Assembly (NCBI RefSeq): GCF_030296055.1
Contig: NZ_AP027370.1
Coordinates: 1,006,501 to 1,070,500 of the forward strand
Origin: Hydrogenimonas cancrithermarum
Lineage (GTDB): Bacteria > Campylobacterota > Campylobacteria > Campylobacterales > Hydrogenimonadaceae
Reading direction: 5' to 3'
DNA: 64,000 nt
Below, one piece after another: positions 18,069-28,678 of this stretch. Position 1 is the first letter of the stretch. Each line of letters starts with the position of its first letter. Position numbers and translations under genes: made by a program. Below the pieces are notes generated by a model. That model ran no database searches and was not told the origin of the DNA. It was given only the letters and a program-made list of their open reading frames with translations.

Positions 18069-19292
18069 TTAGAAGTTGTAAGTCAGATAGACTTGAACGG
18101 TATTGAACGCGTCGTCGTTGTTTTGATTTTCTGCATCTGTATAGATGTATGCCAAAGCCGCATCGAACGCACCGAAAGACTTATCAGCTGTCAAAGTGAA
18201 TTCGGTAAGATCCTCGCCTCTGTCATTGCTGTCGGTTGCAGTATAGTATGCGCCGAGTTTGGCAATGCCTTCCGCCATGTAAGAAATAGATACATTGTAA
18301 GCATCCGTATCGGGTGCAGATACGTATCCGTAGTTCCACCATGCTTCAGTGTAGAGTTTGGACTGTGCACCGCCAACGTTCGTGAAACCGAGGTCACCTT
18401 TGTCGGCAGAAGAGTAGGCACCGGAGATATCGAAACCGGCAACGTTGACACCGACTTTAGCGGCCCATACAGTCGCATCATCGTTGATTTTATGAGAAAG
18501 AGCCGTACCTGCGAACTGTACACCAATTTCAAGTTTCATATCGCTGTCGATATCCGGCGTAACGTCGGCTTGCAGCCAATAAGCAGTGGCGACAGAGTCG
18601 ACAGCATAGTACCAAGCCTGCGCAGTCGTCATCGGAATAGCGGTAGTTACAGCACCGAACGCGTAAGCGCCGTTGTCACCGAAAGTAGTGAAAGGCTGAC
18701 CACCGAAACGATCGTCAGTTGCAACGGTAGCACCGCCATTGACATTGCTTCGCATAACCCATGCAGCGACGAGCGTCGTCTTTTCGAGATGGCTGTCGGC
18801 GACGACTGCAGCGTCATAGCTGTTTGCCGCGATGTTCCATCTTTCAGAGAAAACCATCGGCGTATCAAGGTACTGGCGTCCGAAGATGACGGCGGTTTTG
18901 TCGAAAACCGTTCCCTGGAGGTTCGCTTCGTCGAACCACATTTGAGAACCTACTTTGCTTCCTGCCCATACATCACTTACGATGCTGCTTTCGAGGCCCA
19001 TCGTTTCAAGCATCGTGAAGCCGACTTTCGCTTTGATACTGTCGGCAAGTTCAGTCTCAGCATCGATACTTACCGCTGCATTCGCATAAGAGTTATCTTG
19101 TCCGAAAAGGCTCGCGTCCGAAGGTGTATGTGTAGAAGGGGGAGTTGTTTGAGCATTGCCCAGAACGCCATCCCATTTGTCGGCATCGTTCGTACCGTAG
19201 TAAACTTTGACGTCTCCGCTCACTTTTACATCAGCGAATGCGCTGATTCCCATTGCCATGATCGCCGCGAGGCTCAGTTTTGCAAATTTCAT
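18069..19292 (-). CDS. major outer-membrane porin, Campylobacter type
   Basis: The 407-residue protein has a signal peptide cleaved after SAFA, then an extended beta-strand pattern and a C-terminal aromatic strand (VQVYLTYNF). This is typical of the 16- to 18-stranded porins that dominate Campylobacterota outer membranes. It probably carries small hydrophilic solutes. It has its own promoter (TATAAT at 19334-19339), AAGGAG at about 19297 and a strong terminator, so it is a single-gene unit. The codons look like those of a highly expressed gene. Confidence 0.85.
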   Translation of the reverse strand: MKFAKLSLAAIMAMGISAFADVKVSGDVKVYYGTNDADKWDGVLGNAQTTPPSTHTPSDASLFGQDNSYANAAVSIDAETELADSIKAKVGFTMLETMGLESSIVSDVWAGSKVGSQMWFDEANLQGTVFDKTAVIFGRQYLDTPMVFSERWNIAANSYDAAVVADSHLEKTTLVAAWVMRSNVNGGATVATDDRFGGQPFTTFGDNGAYAFGAVTTAIPMTTAQAWYYAVDSVATAYWLQADVTPDIDSDMKLEIGVQFAGTALSHKINDDATVWAAKVGVNVAGFDISGAYSSADKGDLGFTNVGGAQSKLYTEAWWNYGYVSAPDTDAYNVSISYMAEGIAKLGAYYTATDSNDRGEDLTEFTLTADKSFGAFDAALAYIYTDAENQNNDDAFNTVQVYLTYNF

Positions 19293-19333
19293 TCCTACTC
19301 CTTAGGGTTTTTGTTTTTTAGCTTGCAAGCGCC

Positions 19334-19339
19334 ATTATA
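19334..19339 (-). promoter_or_regulatory. -10 element of the porin gene
   Basis: TATAAT, preceded by GG and AT-rich DNA, lies 42 bp before the porin ATG. Confidence 0.65.
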
Positions 19340-19415
19340 CCATATAACAAACTTAAATAACTATTATAATGGATTATCTAGAGTTATCACGATCTTTGTT
19401 TACTTTAAGTAACAC

Positions 19416-20355
<940 letters not shown>

Positions 20356-20357
<2 letters not shown>

Positions 20358-20736
20358 AATGTTTTACCTGTTCTTTTAAAGTTTTTGTACTCGATACGAG
20401 AATCTTCAATAACGATTGGATATCGGGATGAATGCTCTGAAACATTTTATCATTGATTAGCGCGCTATCATATAAAAGATAGAGCCAGTATTTCGTTTCA
20501 TTGGCTTCTTTCAAAGCGATATAGAGCTTGTTGAGAAAATCGGATCTCGATTGGGCGAACTCAGCTTCGTGAACCAGAGCACCGATCGCTGTACCGGAAC
20601 GAAGCAACTGTTTGCTCAAAATATATTCGTTGCACTCTTCCTGAAGCCATCTACAGAGTTTCACGATTCTAAGAGCGAACCGATAACTCTGTCCTTTCAG
20701 CGGATCGTTGCCGTCTATTCCTATAGTTGTCCGCAA
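20356..20736 (-). CDS. four-helix-bundle protein (23S rRNA intervening-sequence protein family)
   Basis: The protein is about 126 residues and almost entirely helical. Its core (YRFALRIVKLCRWLQEE, LSKQLLRSGTAIGALVHEAE) matches the TIGR02436 four-helix-bundle family found in 23S rRNA intervening sequences and, as Avd relatives, in diversity-generating retroelements. Members bind nucleic acid or oligomerise; the role of stand-alone copies is unknown. The only start is TTG at 20736, inside the hairpin at 20731-20741. It interrupts the tpiA-fabI order and is bracketed by 7-bp-repeat/hairpin elements pointing inward, so it may be a mobile cassette. Confidence 0.85.
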
Positions 20737-20782
20737 AGCGGCTCACTCCAATTTCTCATTGCTCACTTCTCATCTCTCATCG
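20731..20782 (-). repeat. heptad array with hairpin upstream of the four-helix-bundle gene (element B')
   Basis: On the minus strand, GATGAGA-like units repeat with a 7-bp period (20782 down to about 20745) and lead into a CCGC-TTT-GCGG hairpin at 20731-20741. The array overlaps the last codons of tpiA (stop at 20763). It is the mirror image of element B. Confidence 0.7.
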
Positions 20783-21482
20783 CTGTTTCCAGCATGGAAA
20801 CCATGCTTTCGACGTCCCAACTCGCCGTGCCGATCAGTGCTCCGTCACAACCGGGAACAGCCAAAATGTCTGCAATATTTTGCGGTTTCACGCTTCCGCC
20901 ATAGAGCAGCGGGCGGTCGCTCAATCTCTTGATGACGGCATGGGTCTGCTCGATCAGCTCCGGTGTGGCCGTTCGTCCCGTTCCGATCGCCCAGACCGGT
21001 TCGTAGGCCAATATCAGCTTTTCATACGCCGTATCGATACCTTCACACTGGTCGACGAGATAGCGGCGAACCGCATCGTCACCCGCTTCACGCACTTCCA
21101 AAGGCTCGCCGATGCAGTAGACGATGGTAAAGCCCTGCTCTTTGAACCATGCATATTTTTGTGCGATGAACGCCTGCGACTCACCCAGAATGTGGCGCCG
21201 TTCGCTGTGGCCTACGAGTATGGTGCCGATGCCGAACTCTCCAAGCTGCTCGAGGCCGATCTCGCCGGTAAAAGAGCCTTTGACCGTCGGATAGGCGTTC
21301 TGTGCGCCGATTCGGATGTCGGCTTTCGTCTCGAAACGGTCGAGCGCCGTCGCAGGAGGGAAGATGTAGGTCTCTCCTTTGTACCCCGATGCGTCCAGAT
21401 GGGCATCGAGCGCTTCGATGTACGCACGGGTCGATGCGCGGGTATGGTTGGTCTTGAAGTTGGCGGCGAGTATTTTACTCAT
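20763..21482 (-). CDS. tpiA: triosephosphate isomerase
   Basis: TpiA interconverts dihydroxyacetone phosphate and glyceraldehyde 3-phosphate. The 239-residue protein has the active-site residues Asn8 and Lys10 (ANFKTN), His92 (GHSERR) and Glu161 ([11 protein letters not shown]). The ATG at 21482 overlaps the pgk stop (ATGAGTAA), a typical coupled start. The last codons lie in a 7-bp-repeat array, so the C-terminal residues may vary among relatives. Confidence 0.95.
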   Translation of the reverse strand: MSKILAANFKTNHTRASTRAYIEALDAHLDASGYKGETYIFPPATALDRFETKADIRIGAQNAYPTVKGSFTGEIGLEQLGEFGIGTILVGHSERRHILGESQAFIAQKYAWFKEQGFTIVYCIGEPLEVREAGDDAVRRYLVDQCEGIDTAYEKLILAYEPVWAIGTGRTATPELIEQTHAVIKRLSDRPLLYGGSVKPQNIADILAVPGCDGALIGTASWDVESMVSMLETAMRDEK

Positions 21483-22683
21483 CGTCATCCCCGTCGACCT
21501 GCAGTGCCGCGATACCCGGCAGCGTCTTGCCCTCGAGCAGTTCGAGGCTCGCACCGCCGCCGGTGGAGATGAAGGTCATCTCGTCGTCGACGCCGACACG
21601 CTGGATCAGGTCGGCCGTGTCGCCCCCGCCGATAATCTTGGTGGCGTACGATTCCGCCACGTAGTTGGCGAGTTTGAAACTGCCGCGGGCGAACTTGTCC
21701 ATCTCGTAGACACCCATCGGCCCGTTCCAGAGAATGGTCTGGCAATCCGAGAGCGCTTCTCGGAAGAGGCGTGTCGACGCCAGGCCGATATCGAGCCCCA
21801 TCCAATCTGCCGGAATCTCCTGATAGGTGACGTATTTTACGGGGGCATCCTCTTTGAACTCGGGAGCGACGACGAAGTCGACCGGCAGATAGAGTTTGAC
21901 ACCCAGACGCTTGGCTTCCTGAACGATGTGGTTCGCGTCATCGAGCAAATCGTCTTCGACCAGGGAGTTGCCCACTTCCAGCCCCGCCGCTTTGAGGAAC
22001 GTAAAGGCCATCGCTCCGCCGATCACCATCTTGTCGACTTTTGGAAGAAGGTTGATGAGCGCTTCGAGCTTGCCCGAGACTTTGCTTCCCCCGACGATCG
22101 CCATAAAGGGGCGTGTCGGCTTCTTGAGCAGCTTGTGGAAGTATTTGATCTCTTTTTGCAAAAGGAAACCGGCGCCTTTGTGGTCCGCATCGAAATAGTG
22201 GGTGATCGCTTCGACCGACGCATGGGCGCGGTGGCTGACGCCGAATGCGTCGTTGACGTAGAATTCAGCCATCGAAGCGAACTTTTTCGCGAGTTCCGGA
22301 TCGTTTTTCGTTTCGCCCGGTTCGAAGCGCACATTCTCCAGAAGAAGTATCTCGCCGCCCTGGAGCGCCGCGGCTTTGGCCGTCGCATCGGGCCCCACGA
22401 CATCTTTCGCCAGCGTCACGTCGTGATGGAGCAGCGCATGAAGACGTTTGGCTACCGGCTTGAGCGAATATTTCTCGCTGTACTCCCCTTTCGGGCGTCC
22501 CATATGGCTCGCGAGAACGATGGCACACTCATGGTCGAGGCAGTAGCGGATCGTCTGAAGCGCCGCGCGGATACGGCGATCGTCCGTGATGTTGCCAAAC
22601 TCGTCGAGTGGTACATTGAAGTCGCATCGTATAAAAACTTTCTTTCCCGCAAGATCGAGGTCTTTGATCGTCAAAAGTCGCAT
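21475..22683 (-). CDS. pgk: phosphoglycerate kinase
   Basis: Pgk transfers phosphate between 1,3-bisphosphoglycerate and ADP. The 402-residue protein has the N-terminal substrate motif RCDFNVPLD and ASHMGRPKG, and the C-terminal nucleotide segment GGGDTADLI with [15 protein letters not shown]. The ATG at 22683 follows AAAGGATATC and is 13 bp from the gap stop; the longer frame adds antiphase residues. It is the middle gene of gap-pgk-tpiA. Confidence 0.97.
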   Translation of the reverse strand: MRLLTIKDLDLAGKKVFIRCDFNVPLDEFGNITDDRRIRAALQTIRYCLDHECAIVLASHMGRPKGEYSEKYSLKPVAKRLHALLHHDVTLAKDVVGPDATAKAAALQGGEILLLENVRFEPGETKNDPELAKKFASMAEFYVNDAFGVSHRAHASVEAITHYFDADHKGAGFLLQKEIKYFHKLLKKPTRPFMAIVGGSKVSGKLEALINLLPKVDKMVIGGAMAFTFLKAAGLEVGNSLVEDDLLDDANHIVQEAKRLGVKLYLPVDFVVAPEFKEDAPVKYVTYQEIPADWMGLDIGLASTRLFREALSDCQTILWNGPMGVYEMDKFARGSFKLANYVAESYATKIIGGGDTADLIQRVGVDDEMTFISTGGGASLELLEGKTLPGIAALQVDGDDDE

Positions 22684-22696
22684 CGGTGGATATCCT

Positions 22697-23692
22697 TTAT
22701 TTTGAGATGTGTAGTGCCATGTCGACAAGGCGGTTGGCATAGCCCCATTCGTTGTCGTACCAGGCCATGATTTTGAGCATGTTTCCCCCGATCACCTGTG
22801 TCAGATCGGTCGCCACTATGCCGCTGCGCGTATCACCGCAAAAATCCTGGCTGACGCCGAATTTCTCGTCGATCCCGAGGATGCCTCTGAGCTCTCCTTT
22901 CGCCTTTTCCAGAAAGAGGAGATTGACCTCCTCGGCGGAGGTCGGTTTTTCGAGCACGAGGTTCAGGTCCATCAGCGAAACGTCGGGTGTAGGCACCCGT
23001 ACGCTCTGGCCGTGAAGCTTTCCTTTGAGATTCGGAAGCACTTTGTAGATCGCTTCGGCGGCATGGGTAGAGGTCGGGACGAGGTTGACCGCCGCCGCGC
23101 GGCATCGACGCATATCGCTCGAGATCGCGGCATCCATCAGGCTCTGTCCGCCCGTGTAGGCGTGAATCGTCGTCATGAGCCCCGTCTTTATGCCGTAGAT
23201 CTCGTCGATGACGCGGGCGATGGGGCCGAGGCAGTTGGTCGTACAGCTTGCGTTGGAGATTATCGCTTCGCCTTTGTAGGAGTGCGCATTGACGCCGAAA
23301 ACATAGGTCGGCGTATCGTCTTCGGCAGGCGCGGAGATGACGACGCGTTTGGCGCCATGGCGAATGTGGGTCTGCACGATCTCGCTTCTCAAAAAGCGGC
23401 CGCTGCATTCGAGAACCACATCGGCACCCGCATCCGCGAACCTCAGGTTTTCCGGATCGGGCTCGCGAAAAATCTCGACCGACTGCCCGCCCAGCCTCAA
23501 AACGTTTCCCTCGACCAGGGCTTCCTCGTCGAGAGGCCCGTGGACACTGTCGAAATTGGTCAGATATTCGAGGGTTTTCGGATCGGCGAGATCGTTGATC
23601 GCGACCAGTTCGACATCGTCCCGTTTCGAAACGATGCGTGCCACGCTCCGCCCGATTCGCCCAAATCCGTTGATAGCGATCCTTAATGCCAC
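22697..23692 (-). CDS. gap: glyceraldehyde-3-phosphate dehydrogenase
   Basis: The 331-residue enzyme has the NAD-binding start INGFGRIGR, catalytic Cys150 ([10 protein letters not shown]) and His177 ([10 protein letters not shown]), and the C-terminal WYDNEWGY. Asn at 33 followed by Asp (AINDL) fits NAD preference, as in other glycolytic or gluconeogenic forms. In an autotrophic or organic-acid-using campylobacterium the gap-pgk-tpiA set would mainly serve gluconeogenesis; that is inference. The gene is divergent from nadD, with 64 bp between starts. Confidence 0.96.
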   Translation of the reverse strand: MALRIAINGFGRIGRSVARIVSKRDDVELVAINDLADPKTLEYLTNFDSVHGPLDEEALVEGNVLRLGGQSVEIFREPDPENLRFADAGADVVLECSGRFLRSEIVQTHIRHGAKRVVISAPAEDDTPTYVFGVNAHSYKGEAIISNASCTTNCLGPIARVIDEIYGIKTGLMTTIHAYTGGQSLMDAAISSDMRRCRAAAVNLVPTSTHAAEAIYKVLPNLKGKLHGQSVRVPTPDVSLMDLNLVLEKPTSAEEVNLLFLEKAKGELRGILGIDEKFGVSQDFCGDTRSGIVATDLTQVIGGNMLKIMAWYDNEWGYANRLVDMALHISK

Positions 23693-23720
23693 ACGCTTTC
23701 CTTAACCGTAAAGAATTACG

Positions 23721-23747
23721 TTGATTTTATCAAATCAAGTGTATAAT
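23721..23747 (+). promoter_or_regulatory. nadD promoter very close to the start codon
   Basis: TTGATT at 23721-23726 and TATAAT at 23742-23747 are separated by 15 bp. The nadD ATG is at 23757, so a start site seven or so bases after the -10 would leave almost no 5' leader, and no ribosome binding site is visible. Confidence 0.55.
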
Positions 23748-23756
23748 CATTATTAA

Positions 23757-24323
23757 ATGAATAGAACCCATCCCAAAAAAATCGCGATTTTCGGTGGCAG
23801 TTTCGACCCGCCGCACCTCGGACACCTCGAAGTCATCAAAAAGGCGCTGCAGTCACTCGATATCGACAAGCTCATCGTCGTGCCTGCCTATATCAGCCCT
23901 TTCAAAAAAGGCCACAGTGCACCGCCACAACTCCGTTTCGAATGGTTGAAAAAGATAACCGCCTTCGATCCGCGGATCGAAGTGAGCGATATAGAGATAA
24001 AAAAAGGCGGGCCGTCGTACACGATCGACACGGTCAACCATTTTTCCGAAATTTTTGATACAATTTACCTCATTATCGGCGCGGACAACCTCGAGAGCCT
24101 GCATCGGTGGCACCGCTTCGACGAACTGAACAGAAAAGTGAAATGGGTCGTCGCGACACGAAACGGCGAAAAGATTCCGGAAGGATTTATCCGCCTCGAA
24201 GTGAAGATGCCGATCAGTTCGACGAAACTGCGCCGAAACATCGTCCCGGAATGGATACCGGAACCGATCCGGGAAGAGGTATTACAATACTATTCAAAAC
24301 ATACGAAGGAGAATCGTGACTAA
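23757..24323 (+). CDS. nadD: nicotinate-nucleotide adenylyltransferase NadD
   Basis: NadD adenylates nicotinate mononucleotide in NAD synthesis. The 188-residue protein has the nucleotidyltransferase motif GGSFDPPHLGH (residues 14-24) and the C-terminal ISSTKLRR. No alternative start exists before the motif, so the ATG at 23757 is secure even though the message may be leaderless. It overlaps rsfS by 8 bp. nadD-rsfS opposite gap is also the order I recall in C. jejuni. Confidence 0.95.
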   Translation: MNRTHPKKIAIFGGSFDPPHLGHLEVIKKALQSLDIDKLIVVPAYISPFKKGHSAPPQLRFEWLKKITAFDPRIEVSDIEIKKGGPSYTIDTVNHFSEIFDTIYLIIGADNLESLHRWHRFDELNRKVKWVVATRNGEKIPEGFIRLEVKMPISSTKLRRNIVPEWIPEPIREEVLQYYSKHTKENRD

Positions 24324-24657
24324 CGAAATGCAATCACGTATCGACCGCATCGTCGATCAACTCGACCAGAAAAAAGCGGAAGATATTCAGGTTTTCGACC
24401 TGAGCGACAAAGAGTACCTTACCAGTTATGTGGTCATCGCCACCACACTGGGAGACAAACATACACTGGCACTGCTCGATCATTTGAGAGAAACTCTAAA
24501 ACCCGAAGGGGAAAGTTTTATAGCGGTAGACGAAGGGGAGCAGTGGACGGTTATCGACCTTGGAGACATTATGATTCATCTGATGGTCCCGGACTACCGG
24601 GCGAAATACAATCTCGAAGAGTTTCTCGATTCACTGGGAAAACGGGATAATCGATAA
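24316..24657 (+). CDS. rsfS: ribosome silencing factor RsfS
   Basis: RsfS (RsfA/YbeB) binds ribosomal protein L14 and blocks subunit joining in starved cells. The 113-residue protein has the family core (DIQVFDLSDKEYLTSYVVIATTLGDKH, IDLGDIMIHLMVPDYRAKYNLE). The start is GTG at 24316, five bases after AAGGAG and inside the end of nadD, so translation is coupled. Glu-Gln-Trp (EGEQWTVIDLGD) is conserved. Confidence 0.93.
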   Translation: MTNEMQSRIDRIVDQLDQKKAEDIQVFDLSDKEYLTSYVVIATTLGDKHTLALLDHLRETLKPEGESFIAVDEGEQWTVIDLGDIMIHLMVPDYRAKYNLEEFLDSLGKRDNR

Positions 24658-24678
24658 TCGATCGAAGAATTGTTTATT

Positions 24679-24725
24679 GAGCTCCGGAAAGACCGGAACA
24701 GTCTGCAAACTAAAATCCGGAGCTC
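24679..24725. terminator. inverted repeat between rsfS and argS
   Basis: GAGCTCCGGA (24679-24688) pairs with TCCGGAGCTC (24716-24725) across a 27-base loop. It lies between convergent genes, so a bidirectional terminator is likely, but neither strand has a clear T run. Confidence 0.5.
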
Positions 24726-24784
24726 TTAGCCTCATACATAGCAAATAGTGTTCCAAAAGAAGATGCGAGAAGCGGCATCTTCCT

Positions 24785-26374
24785 CTACATCTTTTTAAGC
24801 GCCGTGATCCCCAGCATTTTCAGGCCGACACGCAGAGAAAGTGCCACCATCGACGAGAGTTTCAGCAGCGCATCCTCGTTCGGCGTGCCGATGACTTTGT
24901 TGTCGTAGTAGAACTTGTGGTACATGCCTGCCAGGTACTTCAGATAGTCGGTGACTTTCTGCAACTGGCGGCTTTCGAATGCATCTTCGAGAACTTCGGG
25001 CAGAAGAAGCGCCGTAAAAAGAAGGTCGTACGCGTCGTCGCCCAACCCCTCGATCGAAGCGTGAAAAAGGTCCTCCTGGCTTTTGCCCGCCTTTTCGAAA
25101 AGAGAAAAGACACGTGCATGCGCATAGTTGATGTAGTAGATCGGGTTGGAGTTGTCCTCTCTTTTCAGATCTTCCACATCGAACTCGAGATGTGTATCGC
25201 TCTTTTTGGTCAAAAAGATGAAGCGGAGCGCATCGGCACCGATCTCTTTGACGATGTCCTGCATCAAAATGAAGTTTCCGGCGCGTTTGGACATCTTGTA
25301 GGGTTCGCCCCCTTTGAGCAGCGAAACCATCTGCGAAAGAATGATTTCAAGACGCTGCGGGTCGTGGCCGAAAAAAGCGATCGCCGCTTTGACGCGTGCG
25401 ATGTAGCCATGGTGGTCGGCACCCCAGATGTTGATGTAATGGTCGTAACCGCGCTCGAATTTCAGGTAGTGGTAGATGATGTCGCCCGCCAGATAGGTAG
25501 GCCGGCCATCTTCACGCACGACAACACGGTCTTTCTCGTCACCGTGTTCCGTCGACTTGAGCCACCACTTGCCATCCTTTTCATAGACGGCACCGGCTTC
25601 GACGAGCTTCGTGAAAATTTCATCCCACTTCTCATAGAGAGATTTTTCGCTGACGTAATGGTCGAAAAAAATCCCGACTTCCGCAAGGTTTTGGTTGATG
25701 AGTTCTAGCATCTGCTCTTTCGCCCACTCCGAAATCTCCGGAATATAGGTCTCGTCCATGAACTTTTCACGCCCGAGCGCTTCGACCGCCTTATGTGCCA
25801 ACTCTACGATGTATTCCCCGCGATAATACTCTTCCGGCCACTCCACATCGAGCCCCAACACCGCTTCGCGTCCGGCGAGATAGACGGAAAGGCCGAGCAG
25901 ATAGATCTGGTTGCCTGCATCGTTGACGTAATACTCGCGCTCGATTTTGTAGCCGATATGCGTTCCGATGCGTGCGAGGACGTCGCCCCAGACAGCACCT
26001 CGCGCATGGCCGATGTGCAGCGGGCCCGTCGGATTGGCACTGACGAATTCCAGCAGGATGGAAGTGTCGTTTTCACCCTTTCCAAACGCCTCTTCATGCT
26101 CGAGTGCCCAAACGGTGTAGTCGTTCAGAAAGTTTCGGCTCAGCTTGATGTTGACGTACCCTTTGAGGGCATCGACCTTTTCGAACATCTCCTCTTCACG
26201 CAGTTTTTCGGCGAGCTCTTCGGCGATCTGCATCGGATTGCGGCGAAGAACTTTGGCCATCGAAAAAGCGATGGGAGTGGCATAGTGGCCGAAGTTTTTA
26301 TCTTTGGGCTTCTCCAGCACGATCGGATGGTCGATGTGTTTTTGAAGAACTTTGTAGACGCGTCGTTTCAACAA
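24785..26374 (-). CDS. argS: arginyl-tRNA synthetase
   Basis: ArgS charges tRNA-Arg. The 529-residue class I synthetase has the HIGH motif as LHIGHARG (about residues 118-125), a KMSK-type motif YKMSKRAGN (about 360), and an anticodon-binding helical C-terminus ending LKMLGITALKKM. It is the last gene of the rpsB-to-argS run, starting 6 bp after the tatA stop. Confidence 0.97.
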   Translation of the reverse strand: MLKRRVYKVLQKHIDHPIVLEKPKDKNFGHYATPIAFSMAKVLRRNPMQIAEELAEKLREEEMFEKVDALKGYVNIKLSRNFLNDYTVWALEHEEAFGKGENDTSILLEFVSANPTGPLHIGHARGAVWGDVLARIGTHIGYKIEREYYVNDAGNQIYLLGLSVYLAGREAVLGLDVEWPEEYYRGEYIVELAHKAVEALGREKFMDETYIPEISEWAKEQMLELINQNLAEVGIFFDHYVSEKSLYEKWDEIFTKLVEAGAVYEKDGKWWLKSTEHGDEKDRVVVREDGRPTYLAGDIIYHYLKFERGYDHYINIWGADHHGYIARVKAAIAFFGHDPQRLEIILSQMVSLLKGGEPYKMSKRAGNFILMQDIVKEIGADALRFIFLTKKSDTHLEFDVEDLKREDNSNPIYYINYAHARVFSLFEKAGKSQEDLFHASIEGLGDDAYDLLFTALLLPEVLEDAFESRQLQKVTDYLKYLAGMYHKFYYDNKVIGTPNEDALLKLSSMVALSLRVGLKMLGITALKKM

Positions 26375-26380
26375 GTTTCC

Positions 26381-26620
26381 TTACGCCTCTTTTTTCTCTT
26401 CTGTTTTTACGGTTTCGGCGCTTTCCGCCTTCTTCTCGACCTGCTTTTCAGCTTTCGCCGAAGCTGCGAGTTCCTCTTCCTCTTCCTCTTTCATCGCTTT
26501 TTTGAAATTGCGGATACCGCTCCCCATTCCTTTTGCGAGTTCTGGAATCTTTTTCGCTCCGAACAGCAATACGACGATTGCAAGAATGATCAGAAGTTCC
26601 GGCATTGATGGCATACCCAT
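26381..26620 (-). CDS. tatA: twin-arginine translocase subunit TatA
   Basis: TatA forms the pore of the Tat exporter for folded proteins. The 79-residue protein has the N-terminal membrane helix ([15 protein letters not shown]), the hinge [23 protein letters not shown] and an acidic/lysine-rich tail. The ATG at 26620 has AAGGAGA upstream; the longer frame to 26674 is unlikely. Tat is relevant here because molybdoenzymes such as the formate-dehydrogenase-like protein at 58351 are classic cargo, although that protein shows no twin-arginine signal. Confidence 0.93.
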   Translation of the reverse strand: MGMPSMPELLIILAIVVLLFGAKKIPELAKGMGSGIRNFKKAMKEEEEEELAASAKAEKQVEKKAESAETVKTEEKKEA

Positions 26621-26689
26621 GAGTGTCTCCTTGTAAAATTTTGGTTTTATTATATCTATCGTTGGCTGTTGCACGCCTTATGATATCAA

Positions 26690-27316
26690 CTAATCCTCCT
26701 GGCCTCTCCATCGATTGATAAACTGCAACGCCTGTTTTCTTCCTTTTTTCAGCCGGGCGGCTTTCGCCACGGCGATAAACGAGTCGACGGCTTTTTCGAA
26801 CTCGTCGTTGACGATCAGAAAATCGTAAGCGGTGATGTATTCGATTTCGACAAGTGCATTCTGTATCCGTTTTTGAATGATCTCTTCACCGTCGGTCGCC
26901 CTGCTCCTGAGTCTTCGCTCCAGTTCCTCGAGCGTCGGAGTCGTAACGAAAACGGACGTGACGAGATCTCCCATGCGCTCCCTGGCGATGGCGTGCCCTT
27001 GCACATCGATATCGAAAATGACGAGTTTGCCGGCTTCGAGCGCTTCTCTCACGGGTTTGAGGGAGGTGCCGTAGTAGTTGCCGTGCACCTGCGCATACTC
27101 CAGAAACTCCCCGGCGCGGATATCCGCTTCGAACGTCTCTTTGTCGACGAAATGGTAGTCGACCCCTTCGCGTTCCCCTTCCCTCGGCGGCCGTGTCGTC
27201 GTCGAAATGGAAAAATAGTAGTCTCCGATTTTCTCTTTCGCGGCGTTTATCAAAGAACTTTTACCGGCTCCGCTGGGGCCCGATATAATCAAAATCGATC
27301 CAAACTTTTTTTGCAT
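26690..27316 (-). CDS. gmk: guanylate kinase
   Basis: Gmk phosphorylates GMP to GDP. The 208-residue protein has the P-loop GPSGAGKSS (13-21), the GMP-binding segment TTRPPREGEREGVDYHFV and the lid region RLRSRATDGEE. It lies head to tail with the acidic-protein gene: its start is at 27316 and the upstream stop begins at 27317. Confidence 0.96.
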   Translation of the reverse strand: MQKKFGSILIISGPSGAGKSSLINAAKEKIGDYYFSISTTTRPPREGEREGVDYHFVDKETFEADIRAGEFLEYAQVHGNYYGTSLKPVREALEAGKLVIFDIDVQGHAIARERMGDLVTSVFVTTPTLEELERRLRSRATDGEEIIQKRIQNALVEIEYITAYDFLIVNDEFEKAVDSFIAVAKAARLKKGRKQALQFINRWRGQED

Positions 27317-28672
27317 TCAACTCTCTTTCGGGAATGTGATGGTGATGTTGATCTGCGCGCCCGCGAGAAGCTTGCGAAGCGCCTCGGGATCCATACCGAG
27401 AAGTTTTGAAATCAACGCCGTCTCTTCGCTTTGCGATCTCATATCCGCCTCTTTCGCCGTCATTTTGGCGTTCTCTCCAGGAGTGGAGGTCCCTTCAGGC
27501 AGAAACGTTTCGCCCAATACCGCACCGAGCTCCTCTTCGGAGACGAGATCGAGCTCGTCTTCGGGGGTCTCCTCGGCGGCGGCAATCGCTTCGAACTCTT
27601 CGTAAAATCCGGCATCCATTTCCTCTTCGGCCGCCTCCGCCTCCACTTCGGCTTCTTTCTCTTCCGGTTCCGCCGCACTCTGTGTGCTCTCCATCGGCTT
27701 CCTCCCTTCCTCCGCGAGAGCCTCTTCCGGCAGCGCTTCGAAATCTTCCGTAACCTCCTCTTCCGGTTCCGAACCCTCTTCGAGAAGCTCCTTCACTTCG
27801 CTCACCAGCTCCTCATCGAGTACGCCGGAAAGGGGCTCTTCGGGCTCAGGAAGGCTGATCGGCTCCTCTTCGGCCGGCTCCTCCTCCCCCTCTTCCAGGT
27901 CGATCTCTTCGTGCAACGTCTCGATCTCTTCGGCTTCCGCCGTTTCAGGAAGGTTTTCATCCGATGGGAACTCCCGCTCTTCGACATCCATCTCTTCGAG
28001 CAGGCTTTCGAAGTCGATCTCTTCATCTTCGGAAATCTCTTCCGCCTCGCGCACCGCCTCTTCGGTAGCCGTTTCCCTCTCCGCCGCCGCTTCTTCGACA
28101 ACGCTGCCGCTCTCTTCTTCCAAAACCGCTTCGTTATCCTCTTCCATCGATTGGAGCAGCGCTTCGAAATCCTCTTCCTCGCCCTTTGCCGCCTCCATTT
28201 CCTCTTCGGAACGAGGTTCGCTCTCTTCCATATCGATCTCTTCCAAAAGGGATTCGAAATCTTCAAAATTCTCCTGCGCTTCCGGTGTAGTGGAAGATTC
28301 CTCCGTCACTTTTTCTTCCGGATGGCCGACGCTCTCTTCCATTTCGGGAAGCAGCAAGTCGTCTTTGATCTCGCTCAGCAGATCCACCATCTCGGTTGGA
28401 AGGAAAGGCTTTTTTATGTAGTAGTCGAATCCCGGAATCTTCGCGTCATCGTCGGCATAGATCAGACATGCCTTCCGGGTGCCGCTGGCGGCTTTCAACT
28501 CTTCCGGGCTCATCCCCTCCAGACGGGCATCGTCGATGAACAACAGGTCGAACGTATCGTTCCCCATCTCTTCGATCGAGGACTTTTCCACGATATCGAT
28601 ACCCGATTTCTGGGCACTCAACCCCGCAAGTTTGGAGACGACGGGATTCTGGTTGATCAGAAGCATTCGCAT
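27317..28672 (-). CDS. highly acidic protein with receiver-like N-terminus
   Basis: The protein is about 451 residues. Residues 1-110 resemble a degenerate response-regulator receiver (MLLINQNP, FDLLFIDDARLEG, YYIKKPFLPTEM), with the Asp/Lys framework partly kept. Residues about 125-400 are low-complexity and Glu-rich, with a repeated motif (FESLLEEIDMEE, FEALLQSMEED, FESLLEEMDVEE). The last 50 residues form a compact hydrophobic domain (LISKLLGMDPEALRKLLAGAQINITITF). C. jejuni has a highly acidic protein between gmk and fliR (Cj1178c, from memory). The role is unknown. I start at ATG 28672 rather than TTG 28678. Confidence 0.8.
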   Translation of the reverse strand: MRMLLINQNPVVSKLAGLSAQKSGIDIVEKSSIEEMGNDTFDLLFIDDARLEGMSPEELKAASGTRKACLIYADDDAKIPGFDYYIKKPFLPTEMVDLLSEIKDDLLLPEMEESVGHPEEKVTEESSTTPEAQENFEDFESLLEEIDMEESEPRSEEEMEAAKGEEEDFEALLQSMEEDNEAVLEEESGSVVEEAAAERETATEEAVREAEEISEDEEIDFESLLEEMDVEEREFPSDENLPETAEAEEIETLHEEIDLEEGEEEPAEEEPISLPEPEEPLSGVLDEELVSEVKELLEEGSEPEEEVTEDFEALPEEALAEEGRKPMESTQSAAEPEEKEAEVEAEAAEEEMDAGFYEEFEAIAAAEETPEDELDLVSEEELGAVLGETFLPEGTSTPGENAKMTAKEADMRSQSEETALISKLLGMDPEALRKLLAGAQINITITFPKES

Positions 28673-28678
28673 TGTCAA

